Source: Rhodosalinus sp041365695 (lineage in GTDB: Bacteria; Pseudomonadota; Alphaproteobacteria; Rhodobacterales; Rhodobacteraceae). From it: a DNA stretch of 64,000 nucleotides. Location: assembly GCF_041365695.1 (NCBI RefSeq), contig NZ_JBGFSJ010000002.1:310001-374000 (forward strand), given 5' to 3'. A model generated the notes under the pieces. The model was not told the origin of the DNA, did not search any database, and worked only from the letters and a program-made list of their open reading frames with translations. How positions within the stretch are numbered: position 1 is the first letter of the stretch; every line of letters starts with the position of its first letter. The translations under genes were made by a program, and so were the position numbers. This document shows, piece after piece, positions 35,529 through 44,051 of the stretch.

Positions 35529-36113
35529 ATGATCGCGCCGCCGGTTCTCACCTTTCCGCCGCGTGTGGCCGACTGGGTGCGCGAACGCTATGCCGCGGCA
35601 CGGGTGATCCTCGAATACGGCAGCGGCGGCTCCACGATCCTCGCCGCCGGGATGCCGGGCAAGACCGTGTTTTCCGTCGAAAGCGACAAGGCCTGGGCAG
35701 AGAGCATGCAGGCGGTGCTCGAGGCGGGTGAATACCCCGCGACGGTCCGCCTGCACCACGTGGATATCGGCCCGACAGGCAAGTGGGGCCGGCCCGCCGA
35801 CGGCGCGGGCTTTCGCCGCTACCATCGCTACCCGGTCTCGGTCTGGGAGCGACCCGACTTCGTGCAGCCCGATCTCGTGCTGATCGACGGGCGATTCCGC
35901 CTCGCCTGCGCGCTGACGACGATGCTGCTGACGACAAGGCCGCTGACGCTGCTCTTCGACGACTACGTGAACCGGCGCGCCTATCACGCCATCGAGCGCT
36001 TCCTCGACGTCGCGGAGACGCGGGGCCGCATGGCCCGCTTCGAGGTCGAGCCCCGTGCGCTGCCGCGCGAGGGCTTCTCCGTCATCGCCGGCGCCTTCGC
36101 GAAGGCGAACTAG
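35529..36113 (+). CDS. Small Rossmann-fold methyltransferase-like protein
   Basis: A 194-residue protein with LEYGSGGSTILAAG as a motif I-like loop, VFSVESDKAWAESMQ as strand 2 with the acidic residue for the ribose, and DLVLIDGRFRLACALTTM as the motif IV region. This corresponds to roseobacter class I methyltransferase-like proteins found in polysaccharide clusters. The loop composition (Ser/Gly-rich, no second Asp) leaves SAM binding probable but not certain. It closes the cluster, 19 bases after the GT gene. Confidence 0.65.
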   Translation: MIAPPVLTFPPRVADWVRERYAAARVILEYGSGGSTILAAGMPGKTVFSVESDKAWAESMQAVLEAGEYPATVRLHHVDIGPTGKWGRPADGAGFRRYHRYPVSVWERPDFVQPDLVLIDGRFRLACALTTMLLTTRPLTLLFDDYVNRRAYHAIERFLDVAETRGRMARFEVEPRALPREGFSVIAGAFAKAN

Positions 36114-36172
36114 GCCGGCCGCTTGACCCGCGCCGCGCCCCGTGCCCTCTTGGGCAATGAGGAGGACATGCC

Positions 36173-37081
36173 ATGGCGATGCCGGGTTCGATCGACGACG
36201 TGGAGCGGCTGCTCGCGGGCGAAGGCTATGTCTGCGGGCGCGCGCTGGCGACGGTGGTGTTCCTGTCCCTGCGCCTCGGCCGGCCGCTCTTTCTCGAGGG
36301 CGAGGCCGGCGTCGGCAAGACCGAGATCGCCAAGGCGCTCTCCGCCGCGCTGGGCCGCAGGCTCATCCGGCTCCAGTGCTACGAGGGGCTCGACGCGGCC
36401 TCGGCCGTCTACGAATGGAACTTTCCCGCCCAGATGGTCGCGATCCGTACCGCCGAGGCGGTGGAGGGAACCGACCGCGAGACGCTCACCGACGAGCTCT
36501 TCTCCGAGCGGTTCCTGATCCGCCGCCCGCTTCTCGAGGCGATGTCGCCGCAGGATGGCGGGCCGCCGGTCCTGCTCATCGACGAGCTCGACCGCACCGA
36601 CGCGCCCTTCGAGGCCTTCCTGCTCGAGGCGCTTTCCGATTTCCAGGTCACCATCCCCGAGCTCGGCACCGTGCGCGCGCCTGCCCCGCCGATCACGGTC
36701 ATCACCTCCAACCGCACGCGAGAGGTGCACGACGCGCTCAAGCGCCGCTGCCTCTACCACTGGGTGGATTACCCGGATTTCGACCGCGAGCTGGCGATCC
36801 TGGGCGAGCGCGTGCCCGAGGCGTCCGAGGCGCTCTCGCGCGAGGTCGTGGCTTTCGTCCAGCGCCTGCGGACCGAGGATCTCTTCAAGAAACCGGGGGT
36901 GGCCGAGACCATCGACTGGGCGAAATGCCTGCTCGCGCTCGACATGATCGAGCTCTCGCCGCAGGTGATCGCGGACACGCTCGGCGCGATCCTGAAATAC
37001 CAGGACGACATCGCGAAACTGCAGGGCTCGGAGGCCAGGCGCATCCTCGACGAAGCCCGCGCGGAACTGGCGCCGGCATGA
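36173..37081 (+). CDS. coxD: MoxR/CoxD-type AAA+ ATPase
   Basis: A 302-residue AAA+ protein: Walker A FLEGEAGVGKTEIAKAL, Walker B VLLIDELDRTDAPFEAFLLEAL, and sensor/arginine region VITSNRTREVHDALKRRCLYHW. CoxD-type ATPases act with VWA partners such as CoxE to insert or mature the Cu-S-Mo site of carbon monoxide dehydrogenase and related hydroxylases. GAGGAGG lies 8 bases before ATG 36173. The next gene on the strand encodes the VWA partner, which supports the assignment over a generic MoxR. Confidence 0.85.
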   Translation: MAMPGSIDDVERLLAGEGYVCGRALATVVFLSLRLGRPLFLEGEAGVGKTEIAKALSAALGRRLIRLQCYEGLDAASAVYEWNFPAQMVAIRTAEAVEGTDRETLTDELFSERFLIRRPLLEAMSPQDGGPPVLLIDELDRTDAPFEAFLLEALSDFQVTIPELGTVRAPAPPITVITSNRTREVHDALKRRCLYHWVDYPDFDRELAILGERVPEASEALSREVVAFVQRLRTEDLFKKPGVAETIDWAKCLLALDMIELSPQVIADTLGAILKYQDDIAKLQGSEARRILDEARAELAPA

Positions 37082-37142
37082 GCGCGCCCGCGGCCCGGCG
37101 CACACGCCCGCGGGGGCGCCGCCCCGGATCGCCCCGCCCCCG

Positions 37143-37192
37143 TCTTCTTCTTGGCGGAAAATACTCCGGGGGTCCGGGGGCAGCGCCCCCGG
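37143..37192. repeat. Intergenic palindromic repeat (rhodobacterial type)
   Basis: In the 138-base gap between the AAA ATPase and the VWA gene, TTCTTCTTGGCGGAAAATAC is followed by a G/C block with the hairpin CCGGGGGC-AGC-GCCCCCGG (37174-37192). From memory very similar text recurs between genes in many Rhodobacteraceae genomes. There is one copy in this window. Confidence 0.6.
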
Positions 37193-37219
37193 TCCGTCGG
37201 CCGGTCCTCTAGGTCGCCG

Positions 37220-38491
37220 ATGCCCGAACACGTGCCTCTCGAACTGCCCGAGCATCCCCGGCTGGTGGCGAACCTCGTGCATTTCGCCCGCGCGCTCCGC
37301 AAGGCGGGACTGCGGGTGGGTACGGGCCGCGTGGCCGATGCGACCCGCGCGGTGGAGGCGGCGGGCTTCACCGACCGGCGCGACTTCTATCACGTGCTCG
37401 AGGCGTGCTTCGTCTCCCGTCCAGAGGAGCGGCGTGTCTTTGCGCAGGTCTTCCGGCTGTTCTGGCGCGATCCGCGCTTCATGGAGCACATGATGGCGAT
37501 GATGCTTCCCGCTTTGCGCGGTGTCGCCGAGGAGCGGCAGGCCGAGGCCGCCGAGAAGCGCGCCGCCGAGGCGCTCCTTCACGGCGCCGAGCCGCCGGCG
37601 ACGCCGCAGCGCGAGGAAAAGGAGGAGGGCGAGACCGAGTTCGAGATCGACGCCTCGCTCACCATGTCCGCCGAGGAACGGCTGCGCATGCTGGATTTCG
37701 AGCAGATGAGCGCCGACGAGATCGCCAGGGCGCGGCGGATCCTCGCGGGCTTGACGCTGCCCGTCCGCCCGATCCCCTCGCGCCGCGCCGTGGGCGCGCC
37801 GTCCGGCCGCGCCATCGACCGGCGCAGGACGCTGCGCGCGGCGATCCGCACCGGCGGCGAGATGCAGCGCCTTCACCACGCAAGGCCGAGGCCCCGCTGG
37901 CCGAACCTCGTGGCGCTCTGCGACATCTCGGGTTCCATGAGCCAGTACAGCCGGGTGATCCTGCATTTCCTCCACTCGGTCTCCAACCGCAAGGGCGCGG
38001 GCTGGTCGGAGGTGCACGCCTTCACCTTCGGCACGCGGCTCACCAACATCACGCGCCACCTGCGCGCGCGGGACGTGGACGCCGCGCTCGCCGCCGCGGG
38101 GGCGGAGGCGCAGGACTGGGAGGGCGGCACGCGCATCGGCGACTGCCTGCACGCCTTCAACCGCGACTGGTCGCGGCGCGTGATGGGCCAGGGCGCGGTG
38201 GTGCTGCTGATCACCGACGGGCTGGAGCGCGGCGACCCGGAGCGGCTCGAGCGTGAGATGGAGCGGCTCAGGCTCACGGCGCGCCGGCTCGTCTGGGTGA
38301 ACCCTCTCCTGCGCTTCGGAGAGTTCGCGCCGAAGGCGCAGGGGATCCGCGCCATGCTGCCCCATGTGGACAGCATGCGCGCGGGCCATTCCATCGCCAC
38401 CCTCGAGGAGCTCGCCGCCGCGCTTTGCGCCCCCGAGGATGCCGGAGAGCGGGCGCGGCTCATGTCTGCTCTCGCCCCAGGAGCGGCTTGA
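37220..38491 (+). CDS. coxE: CoxE-type VWA-domain protein
   Basis: A 423-residue protein. The N-terminal half is helical and charged (LPEHPRLVANLVHFARALRKAGLRVG, then a Glu-rich stretch near 125-145). The C-terminal half is a VWA domain with MIDAS start ALCDISGSMSQYSR, Thr ligand in GGTRIG and Asp in LITDGLERGD. CoxE-like proteins partner with CoxD in metal-site maturation. ATG 37220 was preferred to 37151, whose first 23 residues are encoded by the intergenic repeat. Its stop lies inside the FNR-type box of the next transcription unit. Confidence 0.85.
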   Translation: MPEHVPLELPEHPRLVANLVHFARALRKAGLRVGTGRVADATRAVEAAGFTDRRDFYHVLEACFVSRPEERRVFAQVFRLFWRDPRFMEHMMAMMLPALRGVAEERQAEAAEKRAAEALLHGAEPPATPQREEKEEGETEFEIDASLTMSAEERLRMLDFEQMSADEIARARRILAGLTLPVRPIPSRRAVGAPSGRAIDRRRTLRAAIRTGGEMQRLHHARPRPRWPNLVALCDISGSMSQYSRVILHFLHSVSNRKGAGWSEVHAFTFGTRLTNITRHLRARDVDAALAAAGAEAQDWEGGTRIGDCLHAFNRDWSRRVMGQGAVVLLITDGLERGDPERLEREMERLRLTARRLVWVNPLLRFGEFAPKAQGIRAMLPHVDSMRAGHSIATLEELAAALCAPEDAGERARLMSALAPGAA

Positions 38492-38501
38492 TCTGCATCA
38501 A
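38488..38501 (+). promoter_or_regulatory. FNR/FnrL-type binding site
   Basis: TTGATCTGCATCAA is a perfect match to the FNR consensus TTGAT-N4-ATCAA. Its centre (38494.5) is 41.5 bases before a start point near 38536, the class II activator position if TATTCC (38524-38529) is the -10. Confidence 0.7.
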
Positions 38502-38524
38502 GGCCCTTGCGGGCGCGAAGCCGT

Positions 38525-38540
38525 ATTCCAAATAAGGAAT
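38525..38540 (+). promoter_or_regulatory. SqrR/BigR-type operator overlapping the -10
   Basis: ATTCCAAATAAGGAAT contains ATTC-N8-GAAT, the dyad described for persulfide-sensing ArsR-family repressors SqrR/BigR. It overlaps the proposed -10 and start of the yeeE-type permease operon, 30 bases before its ATG. Confidence 0.65.
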
Positions 38541-38570
38541 GTGTTTCGCAACCGGCGAAAGGGAAATGTC

Positions 38571-39122
38571 ATGCCACTCAACTGGAAAACGGGCGGGGTC
38601 CTGCTGGGCTTCGTGTTCTTCCTCGCGGTGCTTCTGGTGAAGCCCATCGGGGTCTCGACGCAGTTCGTGATTCTCGACGGCATCGTCGGCAGCGCCTTCA
38701 ACCCGTCGCTCATCGAGCAGACGGCGGAGGGCTACACCTCGTCCAACGCCTATCTCGCCAAGTCGGGCGGGAAATACGCGGCGAACGCGGCCAACCCGCT
38801 GAACTACAGCTTTGTGTTCGTCCTTGCCATGGCGCTCGGCGCCTTCCTGTCGGCCATGGCGCGGGGCTGGGTGCCACGGGAGGAGCGGAGCGCGCCCGCG
38901 CTCTGGCGCGCGAATTTCGGCGACGGCGCGTGGAAGCGCTACGCCGTGGCCTTCGCGGGCGGCTTCGTCGTGCTCTACGGCGCGCGCCTCGCGGGGGGCT
39001 GCACGTCGGGGCACATGATGTCCGGCATGATGCAGACCGCCTTGTCGGGCTACATCTTCGCCCTCGGCGCCTTCGCCGCCGCCGTGCCGGTGGCACTCAT
39101 GATGTACAAGCGGGAGGCCTGA
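38571..39122 (+). CDS. YeeE/YedE (PmpA/PmpB-type) sulfur permease subunit 1
   Basis: A 183-residue membrane protein with about four to five hydrophobic segments. The conserved Cys signature of the Sulf_transp family is GARLAGGCTSGHMMSG. Relatives take up thiosulfate or related sulfur species, and half-size pairs called PmpA/PmpB sit next to bigR in other bacteria. GCGAAAGGGAA precedes ATG 38571. An FNR-type box and a SqrR/BigR-type dyad lie just upstream, pointing to control by oxygen and persulfide. Confidence 0.88.
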   Translation: MPLNWKTGGVLLGFVFFLAVLLVKPIGVSTQFVILDGIVGSAFNPSLIEQTAEGYTSSNAYLAKSGGKYAANAANPLNYSFVFVLAMALGAFLSAMARGWVPREERSAPALWRANFGDGAWKRYAVAFAGGFVVLYGARLAGGCTSGHMMSGMMQTALSGYIFALGAFAAAVPVALMMYKREA

Positions 39123-39125
39123 CCC

Positions 39126-39725
39126 ATGACAAGCATCATTCTCGCGATCGCGATCGGAGCCGCGTTCGGCTTCACCCTCGACCGGATCGGGGCCACCAAC
39201 CCCGACTGGATCTGGCGCATGCTGAGCCTGAAGCACCTGCACCTGATGAAGACCATCCTGCTCGCCATCGGCACAGGCTCGGTGCTGATGTTCGGCGGGC
39301 AGATGCTGGGCCTCGTCGATGTCGGCCACATGTCGGTGAAGGCCGCCTATGCCGGTGTCTTCATCGGCGGGGTGCTGCTCGGCGCGGGCTGGGCCGCCTC
39401 GGGCTTCTGCCCGGGCACGGGCGTCGCCGCCGCGGCGACGGGGCGCAAGGACGCGCTCTTCTTCATCGCCGGCGGCCTGCTCGGCGCCGCCGCCTACATG
39501 GTGAGCTACCCGTGGTGGCAGGCCAACGGGCTTCTGGACGACATCTTCGGGGGCAAGGTGACCCTCGGGACCGTTCCGGGCTCGGGCTACGCGGGCGTGA
39601 CCGGCTTGCCGGGCGACGTGCTCGGCATCGTGCTCGGCCTCGCCTTCGTCGCGGTGGCCTTCGTGCTGCCCGACCGCCCTCTGGGCGAGGGCCGGCAGGC
39701 CGGAGAGAGCGTGCCGGCGGAGTGA
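39126..39725 (+). CDS. YeeE/YedE (PmpA/PmpB-type) sulfur permease subunit 2
   Basis: A 199-residue membrane protein with about five hydrophobic segments. The second Sulf_transp Cys motif is ASGFCPGTGVAAAATGR. Together the two halves correspond to one full-length YeeE transporter. The start is 3 bases after the preceding stop. A strong hairpin terminator follows, so the pair is a two-gene unit inserted between the coxE-like and xdhC genes. Confidence 0.88.
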   Translation: MTSIILAIAIGAAFGFTLDRIGATNPDWIWRMLSLKHLHLMKTILLAIGTGSVLMFGGQMLGLVDVGHMSVKAAYAGVFIGGVLLGAGWAASGFCPGTGVAAAATGRKDALFFIAGGLLGAAAYMVSYPWWQANGLLDDIFGGKVTLGTVPGSGYAGVTGLPGDVLGIVLGLAFVAVAFVLPDRPLGEGRQAGESVPAE

Positions 39726-39756
39726 CCGGCGCCGCGCAGGCACCGGCCTGACCGAC

Positions 39757-39789
39757 AGGGGCCGCGCCCTTGCAGGGCGCGGCCCCTTT
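39757..39789 (+). terminator. Intrinsic terminator after the sulfur permease pair
   Basis: AGGGGCCGCGCCC (39757-39769) pairs perfectly with GGGCGCGGCCCCT (39775-39787) around a 5-nt loop, followed by TT. Confidence 0.8.
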
Positions 39790-39838
39790 GCGTTTGCGCT
39801 CTGCGGCCTTACCTTCACGACAGGATCCGTGACGGGAG

Positions 39839-40806
<968 letters not shown>

Positions 40807-40810
<4 letters not shown>

Positions 40811-41847
40811 GGTTCGGGGCGATGCCGCTCGACGAGGCCGAGGGGGCCATGCTGGCCCATTCGGTGCGCCTTTCGTCCGGCAAGCTCGCGAAGGGCCGCG
40901 TCCTGTCCGCAGAGGATCTGGCCGCGCTCCGCGCCGAAGGCGCGGAGCGGGTGACGGTGGCGCGGCTCGATCCCGGCGACATGGCCGAGAACGAGGCGGC
41001 GCTGGCGCTTGCCCGCGCGCTGGTGCCCGATCCCGGGGCCGCGGGCCTGCGCCTGACCGATCCGTTCACCGGACGGGTCAACCTGATCGCCGATCACCCG
41101 GGGGTCGTGGCCATGGACGAGGCGCGGCTCACGGCCGTCAACCGCGTGGACCCGATGATCACGCTCGCCACCGTGCCGCCTTTCCAGCAGATGGCGCCGG
41201 GTGGCATGGTCGGGACGGTGAAGATCATTTCCTACGGCGTGGATGGTGCGCGCGTGGCGGAAGCCTGCGAGGCCGCGCAGGGCGCGATCCGGCTCGCGCG
41301 GCCCGCGATCTCGCGCGCCGCGCTGGTGGTGAGCGAGATCGCCGGAGGCGCGGGCGAGAAGGGCGTGCCCGCGGTGCAGGGACGTCTCGACGCGCTGGGG
41401 ATCGCCATGGAGGCGCCGGTCCTGGTGCCGCACGAAACGGGCGCCATCGCCCGCGCGGTGGCGGAGGCGCCGGGCGATTTGGTGCTGATCCTTACCGGAT
41501 CCGCCACCTCGGATCCGCGGGACGTGGCCCCCGAGGCCGTGCGCGCCGCCGGGGGCCGGGTGGACCGCTTCGGCATGCCCGTCGACCCCGGCAACCTGCT
41601 CTTTCTCGGCCGCCAGGGCGGGCGTCCGGTGATCGGCCTGCCGGGCTGCGCGCGCAGCCCCGCGCTCAATGGCGCGGACTGGGTGCTGGCGCGGGTGGCC
41701 TGCGGAATCGAGGTCACGGCCGACGACATCGCCCGGATGGGCGTCGGCGGGCTGCTGAAGGAAATTCCCACGCGTCCGCAGCCGCGTGCGGCCCGGGCGC
41801 GCAGGGAAAAGGAGGGTGCGCGGCAACCGACGCACTCATCACCATGA
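40807..41847 (+). CDS. Molybdopterin-binding (MoaB/Mog-like) protein, no MobA domain
   Basis: A 346-residue protein resembling the N-terminal part of fused molybdopterin-binding/nucleotidyltransferase proteins: FGAMPLDEAEGAMLAHSVRL, GTVKIISYGV, LILTGSATSDPRDVAPEAV (MoCF-type binding loop) and GMPVDPGNLLFLG. In many relatives a MobA-like NTP-transferase domain follows after GIGGLLxEIPTRPQPR; here the protein ends about 25 residues past GVGGLLKEIPTRPQPR in a basic tail. It may be a naturally short form or truncated. It overlaps xdhC by 4 bases. Confidence 0.82.
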
Positions 41848-41861
41848 CAGGGAGACATGCC

Positions 41862-42626
41862 ATGACAGCGACGAAGATGACGGGCCTGCTGACCGCCGCG
41901 GCGCTTTGCGCCGCCGCGGGGACCGCGGATGCCGGGATCGAGGGCCGGTACGTGGAGTACGCCGTCGGCGACACCACTCTGGAGGGCTACTACGCGCGCA
42001 ACACCGATCTCGAGGAGGCCCGCGGCACGGTTCTCATCATCCACGACTGGAACGGCATGACCGACTACGAGGAGCGCCGCGCCGAGATGCTGGCCGCAGA
42101 GGGCTACGCCGCCTTTGCGCTCGATGTCTACGGCAAGGACACGGACCCGCAGTCCGTCGACGAATACCGCGCCCTCTCGGGGGCGATGTACGGCGACCGG
42201 GAGACTTTCCGCGAACGTCTCGCCGCAGGGCTCGAGGCCGCGCGCGCGCAGCCCGGGGCCAGCGAGGCGGTGGTCGTGATGGGCTACTGCTTCGGCGGCG
42301 CCGGAACGCTCGAGATGGCGCGGGCGGGGACCGACGCGGTGGGCTTCGTCAGCTTCCACGGCGGGCTCGGCACGCCCGAGGGCCAGGGCTACGCGGGGCA
42401 GGACGCGCCGGTCCTGATCCTGCATGGCTCCGCCGACCCGGTGTCGGGCATGACCGACCTCGCCGCACTGCTCGACGAGCTTCAGGAGGCCGGCGTGCCG
42501 CACGAGGCGCGCGTCTTCGGCGGCGCGCGGCATTCCTTCACGGTCTGGGGCTCGAACGACTACGACGTGCAGGCCGACCGGGGCAGCTGGGAGGCGCTGG
42601 GCGCGTTCTTGGACGCGCGGTTCTGA
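41862..42626 (+). CDS. Secreted dienelactone hydrolase family protein
   Basis: A 254-residue protein with a signal peptide (LLTAAALCAAAGTADA) and an alpha/beta-hydrolase domain. The Cys nucleophile is in MGYCFGGAGTL, the Asp in LHGSADPVSG and the His in GARHSFTVWG, the dienelactone hydrolase triad. Periplasmic members hydrolyse various esters and lactones, so the substrate is unknown. AGGGAG lies 7 bases before ATG 41862; an earlier ATG at 41844 overlaps the previous gene and is less likely. Confidence 0.85.
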   Translation: MTATKMTGLLTAAALCAAAGTADAGIEGRYVEYAVGDTTLEGYYARNTDLEEARGTVLIIHDWNGMTDYEERRAEMLAAEGYAAFALDVYGKDTDPQSVDEYRALSGAMYGDRETFRERLAAGLEAARAQPGASEAVVVMGYCFGGAGTLEMARAGTDAVGFVSFHGGLGTPEGQGYAGQDAPVLILHGSADPVSGMTDLAALLDELQEAGVPHEARVFGGARHSFTVWGSNDYDVQADRGSWEALGAFLDARF

Positions 42627-42643
42627 ACAGGGTCGAAGGCTAT

Positions 42644-42705
42644 CCGCCGCGAAGGCGGCCTTCACGCCCAGTGCTTGCGAAAAGGCGGCCCGGAAAGGCG
42701 GGCCG
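42644..42705. terminator. Two small hairpins between convergent genes
   Basis: CCGCC/GGCGG (42644-42658, loop GCGAA) and CGGCCCG/CGGGCCG (42686-42705, loop GAAAGG) lie in the 79-base gap between the dienelactone hydrolase and the convergent methyltransferase. They lack good T tracts. Confidence 0.4.
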
Positions 42706-43320
42706 TCAGCGCGGTTTCCGGGCGACGAAATCGATCAGGGCGGAGAGGCCGGCGTGGCCCGCGCCCTCGCGGATGTCCCTTTCATGGGCGCGGTTCTCCA
42801 GGATCTCCCACCCCACGAACGCCCGTGCGAGCATGTCCTCGGTGTACATGTTCTCGGGGTCGGGCGGGCCGCCCGTGCCGCGCCCGACCTGATCGGGCGT
42901 GTAACCGTGCAGCAGCAGCAGGCCGTCGGCGCGCGTGGCCTCCTGCATCTTCGCGAAGAGCCGCGCGCGATCCTCCGGACCCGCGAACTGGACGAAGATC
43001 GCCACGACGATGTCGTAGGGGCCGCCCCAATCTTCGGAAAGCACGTCGGCCTCCACGAAATCGACCGTCACGCCCCGGTCCCGGGCTAGGCGGCGCGCCT
43101 TGGCGATGGCCGACGGCGCGTATTCCATCGCTGTCACGTGCAGCCCGCGGCCGGCCATGAACACCGAGTTGCGCCCCTCGCCGTCGGCGACGGAAAGCGC
43201 GCTGGCGCCCGGTGTCAGCAGATGGGCATGATCGAGGAGGAAGGCCGCGGGATCGGTTCCGAAAAGGTAATCGGGCGTGCTGAAACGCGCCTCCCACCGC
43301 GAGGAGGCGCCATCGTTCAC
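42706..43320 (-). CDS. Class I SAM-dependent methyltransferase (TehB-like)
   Basis: A 204-residue protein. Motif I is ALSVADGEGRNSVFMAGRG, followed by MEYAPSAIAKARRLA and PYDIVVAIFVQF. The N-terminus SSRWEARFSTPDYLFGTDP is typical of TehB/UbiE-like small methyltransferases found in rhodobacteria, some linked to tellurite resistance. The start overlaps the infC stop by 4 bases, so it is likely co-translated with IF-3, an unusual arrangement. Confidence 0.82.
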   Translation of the reverse strand: MNDGASSRWEARFSTPDYLFGTDPAAFLLDHAHLLTPGASALSVADGEGRNSVFMAGRGLHVTAMEYAPSAIAKARRLARDRGVTVDFVEADVLSEDWGGPYDIVVAIFVQFAGPEDRARLFAKMQEATRADGLLLLHGYTPDQVGRGTGGPPDPENMYTEDMLARAFVGWEILENRAHERDIREGAGHAGLSALIDFVARKPR

Positions 43321-43862
43321 CGGCTCACGGGGCCGATCATCATGATCATCTGCCGGCCCTCCATCTTCGGCATGTTCTCGACCTTGCCGATCTCCTTGAC
43401 GTCCTCCGCGACGCGTTCGAGGAGTTCCCGCCCGAGGTTCTGGTGCGCCATTTCACGGCCGCGGAAGCGCAGCGTCACCTTCACCTTGTCCCCTTTTTCC
43501 AGGAACTTGACCACGTTGCGCATCTTGACGGCGTAGTCGTGAATGTCGGTGTTGGGCCGGAACTTGACTTCCTTGACCTCGATGACCTTCTGCTTCTTCT
43601 TGGCTTCGGCCTCGCGCTTCTGCTGCTCGTACTTGAACTTGCCGAAATCCATGATCTTGCAGACCGGGGGATTGGCGTTCGGCGAGATCTCGACGAGGTC
43701 GAGACCGGCCTGTTCGGCCAGTTCAAGCCCCCGGCTGGGCGTCACCACGCCGACATTCTCGCCATCGGCGCCGATCAGGCGGATTTCGGGCGCACGGATA
43801 CGGTCGTTCACGCGGGGTCCGGTGTCGCGCGTCGGCGGCGCGTTATGAGGTCTTCGGGCTAT
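43317..43862 (-). CDS. infC: Translation initiation factor IF-3 (probable AUA start)
   Basis: A 181-residue protein, close to E. coli IF-3 (180). Domains: NTD VNDRIRAPEIRLIGADGENVGVV, a lysine-rich linker (YEQQKREAEAKKKQK) and the CTD beginning IEVKEVKFRPNTD. The frame has GTG at 43811, but homology (RRPHNAPP...GPRVND) continues upstream to an ATA codon at 43860-43862 with AAGGA 8 nt before it. infC genes use rare start codons for autoregulation (AUU in E. coli), so ATA 43862 is preferred. rpmI and rplT do not follow; instead a methyltransferase gene overlaps the stop. Confidence 0.93.
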   Translation of the reverse strand: MARRPHNAPPTRDTGPRVNDRIRAPEIRLIGADGENVGVVTPSRGLELAEQAGLDLVEISPNANPPVCKIMDFGKFKYEQQKREAEAKKKQKVIEVKEVKFRPNTDIHDYAVKMRNVVKFLEKGDKVKVTLRFRGREMAHQNLGRELLERVAEDVKEIGKVENMPKMEGRQMIMMIGPVSR

Positions 43863-43870
43863 GGTTTTGT

Positions 43871-43875
43871 TCCTT
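43871..43875 (-). promoter_or_regulatory. Ribosome binding site deciding the infC start
   Basis: On the minus strand AAGGA lies 8 bases before ATA 43862. No comparable site precedes the GTG at 43811. Confidence 0.7.
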
Positions 43876-44051
43876 CGGCGGTGACAGGATTGCGAAGCGG
43901 CAAGTTAAACGCGGCTCCGGTCCGATTCAAGCGTGGAGTCGGCTGCAAAACGCCGTTCGGGAAGGCTTTTACTTGCGCCGGACGTCCCGGCGCACGATGT
44001 CATGCGATGTGACCGGCCGGTTCGCGGCGGTCGCGCAAGGAGGATGCCCCA

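Noticed and set aside
36110..38389. 759-codon minus-strand open frame
   Set aside because: Opposite to coxD- and coxE-like genes that have Walker and MIDAS motifs; no motif of its own.
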